DNA of 64,000 nt, taken from the NCBI GenBank assembly GCA_014773175.1, contig VXCM01000965.1, forward strand, positions 1 through 64,000, in the 5' to 3' direction. This document shows positions 23,401 to 31,050 of the stretch, in pieces (within the stretch, counting starts at the first letter, position 1; every line of letters begins with the position of its first letter). The notes beneath the pieces are model-generated. The model was not told the DNA's origin. It worked only from the letters and a program-made list of their open reading frames with translations, and did not search any database. This DNA is from Lucifuga dentata. Its lineage: Eukaryota; Chordata; Actinopteri; Ophidiiformes; Bythitidae. Both the position numbers and the translations under genes were made by a program.

Positions 23401-24553
23401 AAACTTCTGGACAGGTAAGGTGAAGAGACTTGTCCTCTGTGTGCTCTAACGCTGTATTCAGTTCACACACACACACGTGATCATGTCTTATCTACAAAGA
23501 GCGCCTTCAGTGTATTTGTTCCACACTGCTGAAGTGTACAAGACCCAAACGCTGTATTATGAGATTTGAATAAATCTGTCATTTGCTAGACAATGGCATT
23601 GTGGTGATTTGTTAGAACTGCAGTTCTAATTGTGTTTTGTATGAAGAGTGTTTTCATTTCAACAAGATGGTGTACTCCAAACTTTCATCCTACTGGGAAT
23701 TGTGTTGGGAATGGATAAATGGATCCACAGCTTGAATGTTCCTTTCACTTTCCTCTGGCTCTTGTCTTCTCTTGACATCCGGTCTGTGCACGACTAACAC
23801 ACTAGCCCTCCCAAATGTGCTGTACTTTTGTCCTCTCTGTGATGCTGTCAGTCCCTCCATTCAAGAAGCTCCAACTCTGGTCTAAGGTGAATGTGTACTG
23901 AGTCATCTTTCTGTAAGGTGAGAACCAGCAAAGTACCAACAGATGGGTGCTTTTTTGTTTTGAAACAGAAGCACGGAGGGAAATGGGGCTGCAGGTGATC
24001 ATCCCCGGTCAGAAGAAGGTCCTGGTGGAGGGTCCCAGTCACAACGGACAATGTGCAGTGGAAGAGAAGTAAGATGATGAACTCCTTTGCCCAGATTCCC
24101 AGGCTCTTTCCCTTCCATGACAGTCGTAACTCTTAACAGTATGGTTATTGGAAAAACTAATTGCTTTGAGTTTTCTGGTGCTAAATAACCAGATGAATTG
24201 AGCAGTAAATCTCTTTATCTTAAAGGAGCCTGGTGGATGTGGTCTACGCCCTGAAGGATGAAGTTCAGGAGCTGAAACAGGTGAATGTTTGGGGTTTCAT
24301 GATGGACGCTGATGGTTTTGTGAATGAATGAGTTTTTGAAGTATCTATTTAGATCATTTTAGGGTGACTGAATGTTTGCTCTCAATCTGTTTTATCTCAC
24401 CACGAATGACTTGATTGCATTCCACCACAGGACAATAAGAAGATGAAGCGGTCTCTGGAAGAACACCAGAGAGCACGAAAGGACCTGGAAAATGTGGTGA
24501 GGAGGGTGCTGAAGAGCATGAATGACCCAACATGGGATGAGACAAACTTGTGA
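3933..24553 (+). CDS. arhgef7: arhgef7 (beta-PIX), long isoform, 22 exon positions with terminal exons 20-22
   Basis: Rho guanine nucleotide exchange factor 7 (beta-PIX/Cool-1), a cytoplasmic and focal-adhesion scaffold that activates RAC1/CDC42, binds PAK through its SH3 domain and GIT1/2 through its C terminus. Coding segments: 3933-4097, 8205-8288, 12211-12295, 12988-13121, 14335-14536, 14910-14998, 15373-15467, 15577-15672, 16015-16137, 16454-16592, 16677-16736, 16866-17012, 17682-17768, 17903-17981, 18082-18221, 19171-19392, 19473-19566, 19677-19766, 23969-24068, 24226-24280, 24431-24553. These skip the alternative terminal exon 20211-20419. They sum to 2409 nt, exactly 803 codons including the stop, close to the length I recall for human beta-PIX (about 803 aa). 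CH is at about residues 1-112, SH3 166-222, DH 254-434, PH 455-570, proline-rich linker 576-649, GIT-binding and coiled coil 711-795. The protein ends WDETNL, a class I PDZ ligand. ARHGEF6 is less likely: the start [10 protein letters not shown], the exon 16 text and the DETNL end follow ARHGEF7. Paralogue a or b is unresolved. Confidence 0.95.
5090..5760 (-). pseudogene. Tc1-like transposase remnant, antisense in intron 1
   Basis: Read on the minus strand, about 5290-5375 encodes [20 protein letters not shown] then KLYAD, and other frames give pieces like FWDNVL and LRVQILTQ. These correspond to the GCFAASG block and the DLNP-proximal block of Tc1/mariner DDE transposases. Frameshifts, stops and two homopolymer runs (one holding the N at 5534) break it. 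Not functional. Confidence 0.65.
7156..7201. repeat. (TAGA)n microsatellite
   Basis: About eleven uninterrupted tetramers, immediately beside the TTAA-MITE that starts at 7208. Confidence 0.95.
7208..7795. mobile_element. TTAA-MITE copy A (588 bp)
   Basis: It starts AGGACCATACCATCGATTTT and ends with its inverse, GGTATGGTCCT, flanked by TTAA on both sides (7204-7207, 7796-7799). About 95 bp at each end are inverted copies, including GCATGTTTGAGC and CATTTCC. There is no reading frame. TTAA duplications suggest mobilisation by a piggyBac-type transposase (inference). Confidence 0.85.
8205..8288 (+). CDS. arhgef7: arhgef7 exon 2 (CH domain)
   Basis: 28 codons, [18 protein letters not shown] and onward, following a TTTTTTCAG acceptor and ending at GTAAGT. 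The CLSNI..FL.GC pattern is typical of PIX CH domains. Phase 0 on both sides. Confidence 0.96.
8895..9221. mobile_element. TTAA-MITE copy B (short subtype)
   Basis: A 327-bp relative of the family with ACCATACCAGTGGTTTTGCA at the left and ACTGGTATGGCCCT at the right. It ends at TTAA 9222-9225, which it shares with copy C. The left TTAA is decayed to TTGG. Confidence 0.75.
9226..9820. mobile_element. TTAA-MITE copy C (595 bp)
   Basis: Full-length copy, near-identical in layout to copy A, between TTAA at 9222-9225 and 9821-9824. It abuts copy B head to tail through a single TTAA. Confidence 0.85.
10523..10615. mobile_element. TTAA-MITE copy D (single terminus)
   Basis: Only a left end is recognisable: TTAA followed by AGGACCACACCAGTGATTTT and the downstream TTACTGACAACC block. 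No right terminus is seen nearby, so this is a truncated copy. Confidence 0.65.
10901..11240 (+). repeat. tRNA-derived fish SINE
   Basis: The head TGGCCTAAAGGTTAGAGAAG resembles a polymerase III box A region. The body contains the teleost SINE block AAGTGCCCTTGAGCAAGGTA then CCTAATCCCCAATTGCTCC. A poly-A run follows at 11155-11176, and the end has TAAATAAAGGTTAA before a T-run. Decayed (CA)n/(GT)n in the middle. Confidence 0.7.
11265..11444. mobile_element. hAT MITE fragment (same family as 50747-50982)
   Basis: It shares the CACCTGATGAACTAAACCAG core and the GAGAACCTGGACTGAGAACC right end with the better preserved copy at 50.7 kb. The left terminus is lost. Confidence 0.55.
12211..12295 (+). 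CDS. arhgef7: arhgef7 exon 3 (end of CH domain)
   Basis: It encodes [20 protein letters not shown] and VALNKVTA, the last helices of the CH domain. The acceptor is CTCTGCTCAG and the donor GTTAGT. It leaves one base of a codon, completed by exon 4 to give Asp. Confidence 0.95.
12379..12892. mobile_element. Tc1/mariner-type MITE in intron 3
   Basis: The left end CTACCGCTCAAAAGTTTAGA and the right end AAACTTTTGAGCGGTAG are inverted copies of a terminus that is widespread in fish genomes. TA dinucleotides flank the 514-bp element (12377-12378, 12893-12894). It fills most of the 692-bp intron 3. Confidence 0.8.
12988..13121 (+). CDS. arhgef7: arhgef7 exon 4 (CH-SH3 linker)
   Basis: It encodes the serine-rich linker between CH and SH3: [24 protein letters not shown], then a short basic-aromatic end FRSL. 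The acceptor is CTGTCCAG and the donor GTAAGG. It ends in phase 0. Confidence 0.95.
13779..13907. repeat. perfect 64-bp duplicate around a single N (assembly artefact)
   Basis: 13779-13842 and 13844-13907 are identical, separated only by the N at 13843. This is an unresolved contig overlap, not a tandem repeat. It lies in intron 4, which also holds decayed repeats of the type TTTATTTCATAACAACAC. Confidence 0.85.
14335..14536 (+). CDS. arhgef7: arhgef7 exon 5 (SH3 domain)
   Basis: It contains the complete SH3 domain in one exon: [20 protein letters not shown], the GGWWEG tryptophan pair, and the [11 protein letters not shown] ligand-groove end. In this family the SH3 binds the atypical PxxxPR motif of PAK kinases and also CBL. 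The acceptor is CTTTCTCAG and the donor GTGGGT, a weaker donor than its neighbours. Open reading frame upstream from 14281 is intronic. Confidence 0.96.
14678..14780. mobile_element. TTAA-MITE copy E (single terminus, intron 5)
   Basis: TTAA at 14674-14677 is followed by AGGGCCATACCACCTATTTT and the usual CATGTTTGAGCCTAATATAT block through GGATAAAAACTGA. The other end is missing. It sits 130 bp upstream of the exon 6 acceptor. Confidence 0.7.
14910..14998 (+). CDS. arhgef7: arhgef7 exon 6 (SH3-DH linker)
   Basis: 30 codons with the phase-1 base: [20 protein letters not shown] then [10 protein letters not shown]. This basic, serine/proline-rich segment precedes the DH domain. Donor GTAAGT. 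Confidence 0.95.
15373..15467 (+). CDS. arhgef7: arhgef7 exon 7 (start of DH domain)
   Basis: It begins [20 protein letters not shown], conserved region 1 of the Dbl-homology domain. The conserved Glu in the ETE motif contacts switch I of the GTPase in DH domains. Donor GTACGG, two bases into a Lys codon. Confidence 0.95.
15577..15672 (+). CDS. arhgef7: arhgef7 exon 8 (DH domain)
   Basis: It encodes [20 protein letters not shown] then [12 protein letters not shown], the second DH helix region. The acceptor is CCTCCAG and the donor GTTAGT. Confidence 0.94.
16015..16137 (+). CDS. arhgef7: arhgef7 exon 9 (DH domain)
   Basis: It encodes [20 protein letters not shown] then [20 protein letters not shown]. 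The acceptor is TTCTCAG. It ends two bases into a Ser codon. Confidence 0.95.
16418..16449. repeat. (TC)n microsatellite forming the exon 10 polypyrimidine tract
   Basis: An uninterrupted run of about 16 TC units ending four bases before the exon 10 acceptor dinucleotide AG. It is the only pyrimidine tract available to that splice site. Confidence 0.9.
16454..16592 (+). CDS. arhgef7: arhgef7 exon 10 (DH domain core)
   Basis: It encodes [20 protein letters not shown] then [11 protein letters not shown], the most conserved DH block (conserved region 3, the [15 protein letters not shown] helix) that contacts switch II. Its acceptor is unusual: the pyrimidine tract is a (TC)n microsatellite directly before CGTAG. 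Donor GTGTGT. Confidence 0.95.
16677..16736 (+). CDS. arhgef7: arhgef7 exon 11 (DH domain)
   Basis: 20 codons, [20 protein letters not shown], part of the long C-terminal DH helix. Phase 0 on both sides; donor GTAAGT. Skipping it would keep the frame. Confidence 0.94.
16866..17012 (+). CDS. arhgef7: arhgef7 exon 12 (DH-PH junction)
   Basis: 49 codons: [20 protein letters not shown] then [20 protein letters not shown] and onward, the end of DH and the first PH strands. Phase 0 on both sides; donor GTAGGA. Confidence 0.95.
17215..17335 (-). repeat. tRNA-like SINE head, antisense in intron 12
   Basis: On the minus strand the sequence reads CAGCATGGTGGTGCAGTGGT, then a box B-like GGTTCAAACC and TGTGTGGAGTTTCCATATTC. 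This is the head and body of a common teleost SINE. The tail is missing. Confidence 0.6.
17682..17768 (+). CDS. arhgef7: arhgef7 exon 13 (PH domain)
   Basis: 29 codons: [20 protein letters not shown] then PRMSGFIFQ, central strands of the PH domain. The acceptor is CTCCTCAG and the donor GTCAGT. Confidence 0.95.
17903..17981 (+). CDS. arhgef7: arhgef7 exon 14 (PH domain)
   Basis: It encodes [20 protein letters not shown] then NAFELS and the first base of a Gly codon. Donor GTAAGA. Confidence 0.94.
18082..18221 (+). CDS. arhgef7: arhgef7 exon 15 (end of PH domain)
   Basis: It encodes the PH C-terminal helix [18 protein letters not shown] and a linker ending [10 protein letters not shown]. 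The donor GTCAGG is weak. Intron retention would add only three residues before an in-frame stop at about 18231, truncating the protein after PH. Confidence 0.94.
18379..19000. mobile_element. TTAA-MITE copy F (622 bp, intron 15)
   Basis: Bounded by TTAA at 18375-18378 and 19001-19004, with AGGACCATGCCACCCATTTT at the left and GGCATGGTCCT at the right. The interior runs in the opposite sense to copy A. It has a local triplication of the octamer AGACATCC at 18491-18522. Confidence 0.85.
19171..19392 (+). CDS. arhgef7: arhgef7 exon 16 (proline-rich region)
   Basis: 74 codons with [45 protein letters not shown] then [14 protein letters not shown]. This is the proline-rich linker between PH and the C-terminal scaffold part, a likely SH3/WW ligand region. 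The [18 protein letters not shown] block is nearly identical in vertebrate PIX proteins. Donor GTGATT is poor. Confidence 0.95.
19473..19566 (+). CDS. arhgef7: arhgef7 exon 17 (basic linker)
   Basis: It encodes [20 protein letters not shown] then [11 protein letters not shown], a lysine-rich stretch with possible phosphorylation sites before the regulatory C terminus. Donor GTACGT after one base of a Ser codon. Confidence 0.94.
19677..19766 (+). CDS. arhgef7: arhgef7 exon 18 (last exon common to both isoforms)
   Basis: It encodes [20 protein letters not shown] then [10 protein letters not shown], one of the most conserved PIX blocks. It ends one base into a codon. Both exon 19 and exon 20 restore the frame from this phase, which supports the alternative ends. 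Confidence 0.95.
20211..20419 (+). CDS. arhgef7: arhgef7 exon 19, alternative terminal exon (serine-rich tail)
   Basis: Begins after CCCCCAACAG and encodes [48 protein letters not shown] and ends SCISHQN with a TAA at 20417. It matches the tail of mammalian isoforms lacking the leucine zipper. It carries clusters of Ser and Asp/Glu that suit casein-kinase or PAK phosphorylation (inference). Confidence 0.92.
21422..22349. mobile_element. 928-bp terminal-inverted-repeat element in the short-isoform 3' UTR
   Basis: The left end AAGGGGACATGTTATGC and the right end GTATAATATGTCCCCTT are inverted, flanked by TA (21420-21421, 22350-22351). The interior has further inverted words (GGGAAGTCGGACC and GTCCGACTTTCTGACTCG). 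No transposase. This resembles a nonautonomous DNA transposon of common teleost type. It would be transcribed within the UTR. Confidence 0.7.
23569..23574 (+). terminator. polyadenylation signal, short isoform
   Basis: Canonical AATAAA with a downstream GT-rich stretch, placed between the short-form stop codon and exon 20. Confidence 0.65.
23969..24068 (+). CDS. arhgef7: arhgef7 exon 20 (GIT-binding region)
   Basis: Starts after TTTGAAACAG. With the base carried from exon 18 it encodes [20 protein letters not shown] then [14 protein letters not shown]. It is more divergent from mammals than other exons but keeps the VIIP..KKV.VEG...NGQ..EEK pattern of the GIT-binding domain. Donor GTAAGA. 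Confidence 0.9.
24226..24280 (+). CDS. arhgef7: arhgef7 exon 21 (start of coiled coil)
   Basis: It encodes [18 protein letters not shown], the start of the trimeric coiled coil and end of the GIT-binding part. The acceptor is a weak TCTTAAAG with few pyrimidines. Donor GTGAAT. Confidence 0.93.
24431..24553 (+). CDS. arhgef7: arhgef7 exon 22 (coiled coil and PDZ ligand, stop)
   Basis: 40 codons plus [23 protein letters not shown] then [20 protein letters not shown]. It is a heptad-rich helix for trimerisation followed by the class I PDZ ligand ETNL, which binds Shank and Scribble in mammals. Confidence 0.96.
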   Translation, partial: DNKKMKRSLEEHQRARKDLENVVRRVLKSMNDPTWDETNL

Positions 24554-25290
24554 TGCTTTCAGGTGCCTGATTCTGAAGCTTTGAGGATGAAAGCCTGTAC
24601 ATTTGTGTGTCTGTGCTTGTGCTGTATGAGTGAGAAGGCAAGAGTGTATCTATGTGTGTGTGTCCTCCAGCATTTCTTTGACTCTGGGAAAGAGACAGGA
24701 GTCACTGTGATGTGTTGCTGAAACAGACTCAACCATCTACTGTATTCCACGATAACATTCCTCAAACAGGAAGGTCAAGAGGTCACAAACCTGCATCATT
24801 AGTATTGAACAGTATCCAGACTGGCTTGAGGACCCTCTTCATCTCCTGCTGTTTACATTTACACTCATTATGTGGCCTGATGGTACATGCTGTATATGGT
24901 ACTCTAAAGGTAATACAGTGGTGTTACTGGTCAGAAAGGCCTTAGACAAGTGTGAACTGGAATCATGTCATTTCATAACCTCTCATACTACTTAATTTTT
25001 TAAATAAATTGAATTATGATGTAGCTCTGTCCCTGACACAGGCTTAGCTTGGTGTTCTTAACCCTTAGTGATGCTTATCTTGTGCCAGGGAAACTCATTT
25101 CTTATGTCTAATTGTTATGTTTTTGCCTTCCTTTGTAAGATTCTTCCACGTTTTGGTTTGACTGTCTTTCTGGGAATCCTAAGGGAATTGTACAGATAAT
25201 GAACTTGTACTGTATCATGTAAATACTGTGCTGAAAGATGAGCCTTTGCTTTGGGGAGAAATAAATGTTTTTTTTTTTTGTTTTTTTTTT
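24554..25290 (+). other. arhgef7: 3' UTR of the arhgef7 long isoform (approximate)
   Basis: Noncoding sequence after the TGA at 24551. A first AATAAA lies at 25013-25018 and a second at 25260-25265, the latter followed by T-rich stretches. The second is the likelier distal end. Confidence 0.6.
25260..25265 (+). terminator. polyadenylation signal, long isoform
   Basis: AATAAA about 710 bases after the long-form stop, followed directly by T-rich tracts. A weaker alternative is at 25013. Confidence 0.6.
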
Positions 25291-26560
25291 TTACAAGAAT
25301 GACTAAATGGTGTTGTTATATCTGTATGAACATATTCTCTGCACACAAACCAAACTAATAAGGCATACATTTAATAAATGGCTCTATTAATGGTTAGTAG
25401 GTCATTTATTGATGTGTTGTAGTAATAAGCCACTTAAAGAGCAACTTTGGCAGGTTGCCAAGTTGTGGAAAAAGCTTTTGTAATGGCCATCATATTGATA
25501 AGCCATCAAGTCTGCACTTTTAAATGCTAGCAAGTTTGCAAAAATAACACATATGAAGTCTGTCAAATGGACTTTGATCCAGATGGTATTTTCCAGAAGG
25601 TCAGCATTTGAGAGATGTCCTGCTGAATTAAAAAGCTACAAGCCCAGAAAAGTAATTTTGTACAACACAATAATTAAATTGGGATTAATGCTTACTATCT
25701 ATAAAGTGTTAATCGTTTATAAAGGCATCAGTTACAACTTTAAAAACTGTTACCAAGTATGCCCTATTAGGAACTGCAACCCAAATGAGCTTAACTTTAA
25801 TAAAACAAATTCCAGCTGTGAACGGAAGGTGGAAAATGTGTGACTGCCAAGTCTGAAAGCGTTTATAAGAAAACTATGTTCTGTTATATAAAACTAAAGC
25901 ACAGATATTGTTTGTCTAATACAAAGCAGGATAACTAATGCAAGATATTGTCTAGTTACAGAACGGAAATATCAATGACAGATAATGACATTCCTAATTA
26001 AATAAAAGCCAGATGAACATGCAGACAGAAAATGACATTATGGTACAACCACATGAATGATATTGATTGTATCTTGTCTTTGAGCTAATTCATTCGTGAT
26101 GTGTACGCTTGTGTGTGCATGTGTGCGCTTGTGCACATATGGTACCGCTTATTGAGATGACAGGCCTATTGAATCCCATTGTATACCCTGATAATGCTGA
26201 TATGCTTTGTGGGGAACTGATGCCATTCTGCTGCTGTTGAATGAATCACCACAGCTGTTGCCCTTTTCACAGTGATTCTCACCTTGTCCAGTCATTAGTC
26301 ATGAAAACAGCTTCCTATTGTTTCATGTTGAATAAAAGAATTCACCTTCATCCTGGGAACAAATCTCAGCACAGAAACCCAGGCCATGGCTGTCATCATC
26401 CGGTCTGGCCTGACTATTTCACAGTGTTTGGGTAGCGGGATGACTGACTCGAGTCAAGCAACATCACCTCATGTCACGTTAAGTCATATCGAGTTCAGAT
26501 GAGTCATGATGAGTCAAACCGAGCCTGGCCACATCGATACTAGTCAATCCAAGACAAGTC
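25290..26560. other. noncoding DNA downstream of arhgef7
   Basis: AT-rich, no exon recognised. At 26445-26575 there are at least six AGTCA pentamers, two of them as TGAGTCA, ending in AAGACAAGTCAAGTTTATTT. This is a decayed version of a fish AAGTC repeat tail. Confidence 0.45.
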
Positions 26561-26581
26561 AAGTTTATTTTGACAGCTAAC

Positions 26582-27729
26582 ACACTACAGGCCAGCAGTT
26601 TGAGGCTACCCCCCAGGTTTTTTTTTTTTTTTAAATCATCAATACACTGTTTGTTTTACAATTTATTGCACAGGAAATGGCAAAATACTTAAAATAAATG
26701 TAACTAATTAGTTTTCAAGATTAATTTGTCAACATAAAAGCACTCTGAAATAATTTCAGGCTCAGACTTTGGTTTCGTCAAAGTAACCCTCTCTGGCCTT
26801 AATAACTGCAGCACAAATTCTAGGCATACGCCACAGTCAGTTTTGGAAATCGGTTTCTGGCAATGATTCCTAAGCACTTTTCAAGCACTACAGCAGTTCT
26901 TTTTCATTGCCTGGGTGTTTGCTCCGAACTTGTCTATCAAGCTCATCCCATGCCAGCTCGATGAGAGAAAAATCTGGAATGGTCCAATAATAATTCTTAA
27001 AACTTTTTGCTAGACAAAATTTTGTGCTGATCTTCAGCCTTTGACATCACTTTCCTTCTCCCAGATCATGTCCGATCACCATTGCTCCCTGTTAGCCTTT
27101 TTCTTTTTAAGGAGTACTACACTCCATACCTGGAAACATTCAACTTTTTAGCTATTTGTCTTTGAGAAAAGCCTTCTTTGCTCAAAATTTCTATCTGAGC
27201 TCTCTGTCTAATGGTTAGCGTGTCTTTTTTTTTTTTTTTTTTTTTAGCCATTTAGATCCCAAAAACTTATCACAAACTATAAATTTGCAGTACTCAGTAT
27301 GAAGTTCAGAAGATGCAAAGAATAGCATGACCAGACAGTGGCAAGTTAATCACGAAATGATGTGGGAGAAGGCAGACAACAGGATATTGAATAGAATATT
27401 AAAACACATCAGCAGGGAGTTGGAACACAACTGGAGTGTCAGTGCACTAATACAGACTGGGCATCNTTAAAACACATCAGCAGGGAGTTGGAACACAACT
27501 GGAGTGTCAGTGCACTAATACAGACTGGGCATCTTCATTAAACATAATTTCTTAAGCCATAGTGGCTACATATTGTGCTCTTGTTGACAAATTCTTCTTG
27601 AAAACTAATTAGTTACATTTATTTTATATATTTTTTGTCATTTCATGTGCAATAAATTGTAAAACAGTGTTGATGATTTTTTTTTTTTTTTTAATCTGGG
27701 GATGGTCTCAAACATCTGACCTGTAGTGT
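26582..27729. mobile_element. Tc1-like transposon with long (>100 bp) inverted ends
   Basis: The left end ACACTACAGGCCAGCAGTTT and the right end CTGACCTGTAGTGT are inverted. A second, inner inverted block lies at about 26625-26735 and 27590-27690, sharing TTTTACAATTTATTGCACA and CTAATTAGTTTTCAAGA. The interior holds a decayed antisense transposase. A single-N gap with 67-bp duplicates (27399-27465, 27467-27533) inflates its length. Confidence 0.75.
26760..27240 (-). pseudogene. Tc1-like transposase remnant
   Basis: On the minus strand PDFSLIELAWDELDRQVRSK (about 26918-26977) is followed, after stops, by MPRICAAVIKAREGYFDETK near 26765-26830. This is the C-terminal third of a Tc1 transposase, including the region of the last catalytic acidic residue. 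The upstream part is scrambled and interrupted by a poly-T run. Confidence 0.7.
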
Positions 27730-27739
27730 CATTTCAGAC

Positions 27740-28970
27740 AGCACATCAGCTGTTCCTGACCCACAAGCTCTCTAAATAAATAAATGAATAAAAATTAAAA
27801 AAAATTCCCTAATCTACATGTGGGTGCAGAAAAAATGGAAACACCTTGGAGAGGAAATTCAGAGAGAAATCCTTTTTCCTCAGCTGGAACTCCCGTATGT
27901 AATACAGATTTGAAAAGCAGGAAGGTTACAAAGCGACAAAACACAGAAAACAATACAGGAACATAGAGAATATATACATCGAGCTTTGATCCAGTAAGAG
28001 GATCATGATCAGGAAGTCCACAGAGATGCAGTCAGTGAAGATCAGTAATCTCAGAGAGATGGTCCAGTGAGGAGGATGGAGTCCAGTGAAAGAGTCAAAT
28101 GAAATGTCCACGAGTCGATGTACACTACAGTATATTCCAACTACGTATATGCAAAGCAACAGGACAGACAAGACAGACCATTAGGGTCTCAAGCTTTGAG
28201 GGGGCCCCCATGGATTGACTTCTGATGGGTGATGTACATTGTGTAATCTGCAGAAACCTCCTAAATGAGCCCCACTACATTAGCCTGCATGGCAAGTTTT
28301 TCTTTTTCTGTTTTTTTTTTTTAAATTAACTTTATTGCTTTGTCCAGCTGCTAGTTTGAAGGAACAGGCGGTTGTGACGACCTGACAAAACCAGTGACAG
28401 AAACAAAACGAAGAGGACTTATGTCTCTCAGGGTCCAAAAAGAGAAAAGGAAAAACAAACAGGAAGCAGGAAGGTGGTAAGTGTGGGAAAAAACATGATA
28501 AACATTAAGAATGTAGTCCAGCCCTGTAGCTAACTAATTCACTCAGCATTATTGTTTGAATGACTTGTTTGTCATATGGTTTGGAGTAACATTTCCCTAT
28601 CTAACTTAGCTCACATTGTTAACTGAATTAGCAGGTGGCTAGGCTAGCATCCAGGCTAAGCTAACAGTGTGAACGTGTGAAAAATCATTTAATCAGGTAT
28701 TTCAATTTGCTAGTTGCTAAATATATGCTTTAGTGAAAAGACTTGTTATATTTATAAAAGGCTTAATGACAAAATGTATTGTTGATAATTTTATACAAAT
28801 AGTTACATTTGTTTTTGAAGTATGTAAAAATGTCAAAAAAAATATTGTAATGAATATAAACTCTGTATATTATGAACAAGCTAGCTAAGGATAGCTGTTT
28901 GAGATGAGATGATATTGTCTAAATCTCTGTGCAGATATGTTATTTATTTTATATGACATGGCCTTATATC

Positions 28971-29006
<36 letters not shown>

Positions 29007-30750
29007 TTTTCCTCTTTTTCTCTTTCCTCTCTGTGTTTGTATGTCACTGTCTTGCTCTTTCTCTTTATATGTTCTATATATATTTTTACTTTTTTTTTCT
29101 AGCCGTTCCAGCTCCTCCAGCTCTTTACAGATATCATCACCTTCCTATGATGAAGATGACAGAACCTGCAGAAAACAGTACATGATGTAGATGCAGAGGA
29201 AGTAGTTCATGGAGGTCAGGGCTTCTACCTCTCCAAGAGACATGCTGGACTACAGCCTGGTGAGAGAAGCTTCTCAGCATTAAAGCTAATAAACTCTTAC
29301 TTGACTTCCATCTTGTGCCAGGAGATACTTTGAGGACTGGCTCTAATTTCAATAGAGGTAACATCCTAAGAGCTGGAGGATATCATCACTACATTTGCTG
29401 TAGCCGAAAAGGGTGTAAAGGTGAGCACTGAAAGCTTTATGGTTTGAATTATTTATGCTACCATGAATATCTGTCAAACATATTTCTGTCAGATGGACAA
29501 TGGGTTATAACCTGCAGTATTACTGATGATTATTGATACCAATTACTGCTATGGTTCTCTTCTTTTCTCACTCCAGGTGCATTATTGCAGTTTTTTTCAA
29601 CACGATCAACTCACACCCTTCTCCAAGTTGGCCCACAGACGCTGATAATGCTGTGAGTTTAGCGCTTCCTAATGCTATTAATACTGATACAACTTGCTTT
29701 TTATATTCTTTCTGTTTGTTCATACATGTTTTTTGTCTTTTTTTTCAAGCAGTTCTAACATCATCGAACAGCTAAACACCATCACCTGCACTTGATGATG
29801 AAGACTACAAACCACTTATCCATTCAGCCACCACAACAGAAGATACCTCCATCATGTCATCAGCTTCAGGGTAAGTCCAAAGAGGCTCAAGCATTTTTTT
29901 TTTTTTGCCTGGGACCCCGACAGGCACTAGATTTGCCTCTGTTCCGAACTAAGGTTAATAGTGGAATGGGGTCCACTAATGAAGCAGGGAATGAGGTGGG
30001 GGGATTGCTACCTTGGAACCTTACAAATAATCAAAATTCATCACTAACAGTACCTGCTGCCCAGGTGGATGTAAGACACAATGCTTCTTTAGGTGCATCT
30101 TTCCTTTATTTCCTTTTCTCAATAGGACGTAATTAAAACCCTTCTTCTTCCTGCCGTGTGTGTAGCAGTAGGTGAGAAACTTGTGAACTGAAGAGGCAGA
30201 CATGTATTATCAAGGTTCTGACCTGCTCCAGCCCTCTTCAGCCTCCCTGCCTTTTTCTTTCCACCAGGATGGAGTGACAGCTTGTCACTGTGGGTGCTCC
30301 GCAATACGACTCAGACCCCCCCCCCCNCCCCCCCCCCCTGACTATTGTGGAGCTGGGAAAAAGCATCAAGGTCTTTCTCTCTCTTTCCTTCGCTCTTTTT
30401 TCTCTCTTTTCAAAGCAGAGAATCAATCAGCTGTACACACACACACACACGACTCATTTCTTCTCCCTTCTCTCTGTCTATTCAGCAGCCAGTGATCATT
30501 TAAACTTGACATGTATTGTGAAAAACTGAGCTGCTCTGCCTCTCTCTTCCTCTCTTTCTTTCACTCCCTTTCTCTTTCAACTGTCTGTCATTAATGTCCA
30601 GGTCTTACAATATGCGAACAGAGGAGAAGAAGAAAGCGAAGAGTGAGGGATGAATTGATGGATGGGAGGATAAGCACTCAGTGTCCTTTCTTTAAAGATT
30701 TGTTATTGTACAGTACTGTCTCCCAGTCATTTTTGGTTGGTGTTTCAGTC
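27740..30750. other. noncoding stretch with possible transposon-gene fragments
   Basis: No gene identified. 28397-28492 reads a short basic peptide MSLRVQKEKRKNKQEAGR that ends at GTAAGT. 29102-29420 and 29755-29870 look exon-like (pyrimidine-rich acceptor, GTGAGC and GTAAGT donors, acidic-serine residues) but are full of stops. They could be a decayed domesticated-transposon-like gene. (CT)n near 28971-29003 and a C-run with N at 30327. Confidence 0.3.
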
Positions 30751-31050
30751 TGAAAGCCCGTCCACGTGCTCTTTTGTATGGGAAAGCAATAAGGCCCCAT
30801 TGAATGAAGCTGAATGGACCTGCCATCCTTAGGGGCTGAGGCCTGAGGACTCCTATTCTTTAGCCCCCAATCTAATTGGAGCTGAAATGAAATGGAGGTT
30901 TCTTATGAAAATAGGCTTTGTTTGGCTGCAAGGCTGGTAATTCATAAACAATAAGCAGGGCCCCATTGTGTAGATAATAATATATTCATGCTGCTGGAGA
31001 TGGGGAGAAGGCAAAGCGAAGGCTGAGGATATATAAGGAGGATAGGCAGA
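30750..31050. promoter_or_regulatory. candidate conserved noncoding element
   Basis: High-complexity, repeat-free sequence with CCAATCTAATTGGAGCTG (a homeodomain-type TAATTG core in a small palindrome), AAATAGGCTTTGTTTGGC and TAATTCATAAACAATAAG (SOX/FOX-like). This composition differs sharply from the microsatellite-rich flanks. Conservation itself cannot be tested here. Confidence 0.35.

Larger units (their letters stand above)
20420..23590 (+). other. arhgef7: 3' UTR of the arhgef7 short isoform (approximate)
   Basis: No coding exon lies between the TAA at 20417 and the acceptor at 23969. AATAAA at 23569-23574 is followed within about 35 bases by GT-rich sequence (TGTGGTGATTTGTT), as expected for cleavage. 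About 930 bases of this UTR are a transposon-like inverted-repeat element (21422-22349). The exact 3' end is inferred. Confidence 0.65.

Noticed and set aside
26445..26575. Cluster of TGAGTCA/AGTCA as an AP-1 enhancer
   Set aside because: The array ends in AAGTCAAGTTTATTT, a common fish repeat tail, so the motif cluster is better explained as a decayed AAGTC repeat.
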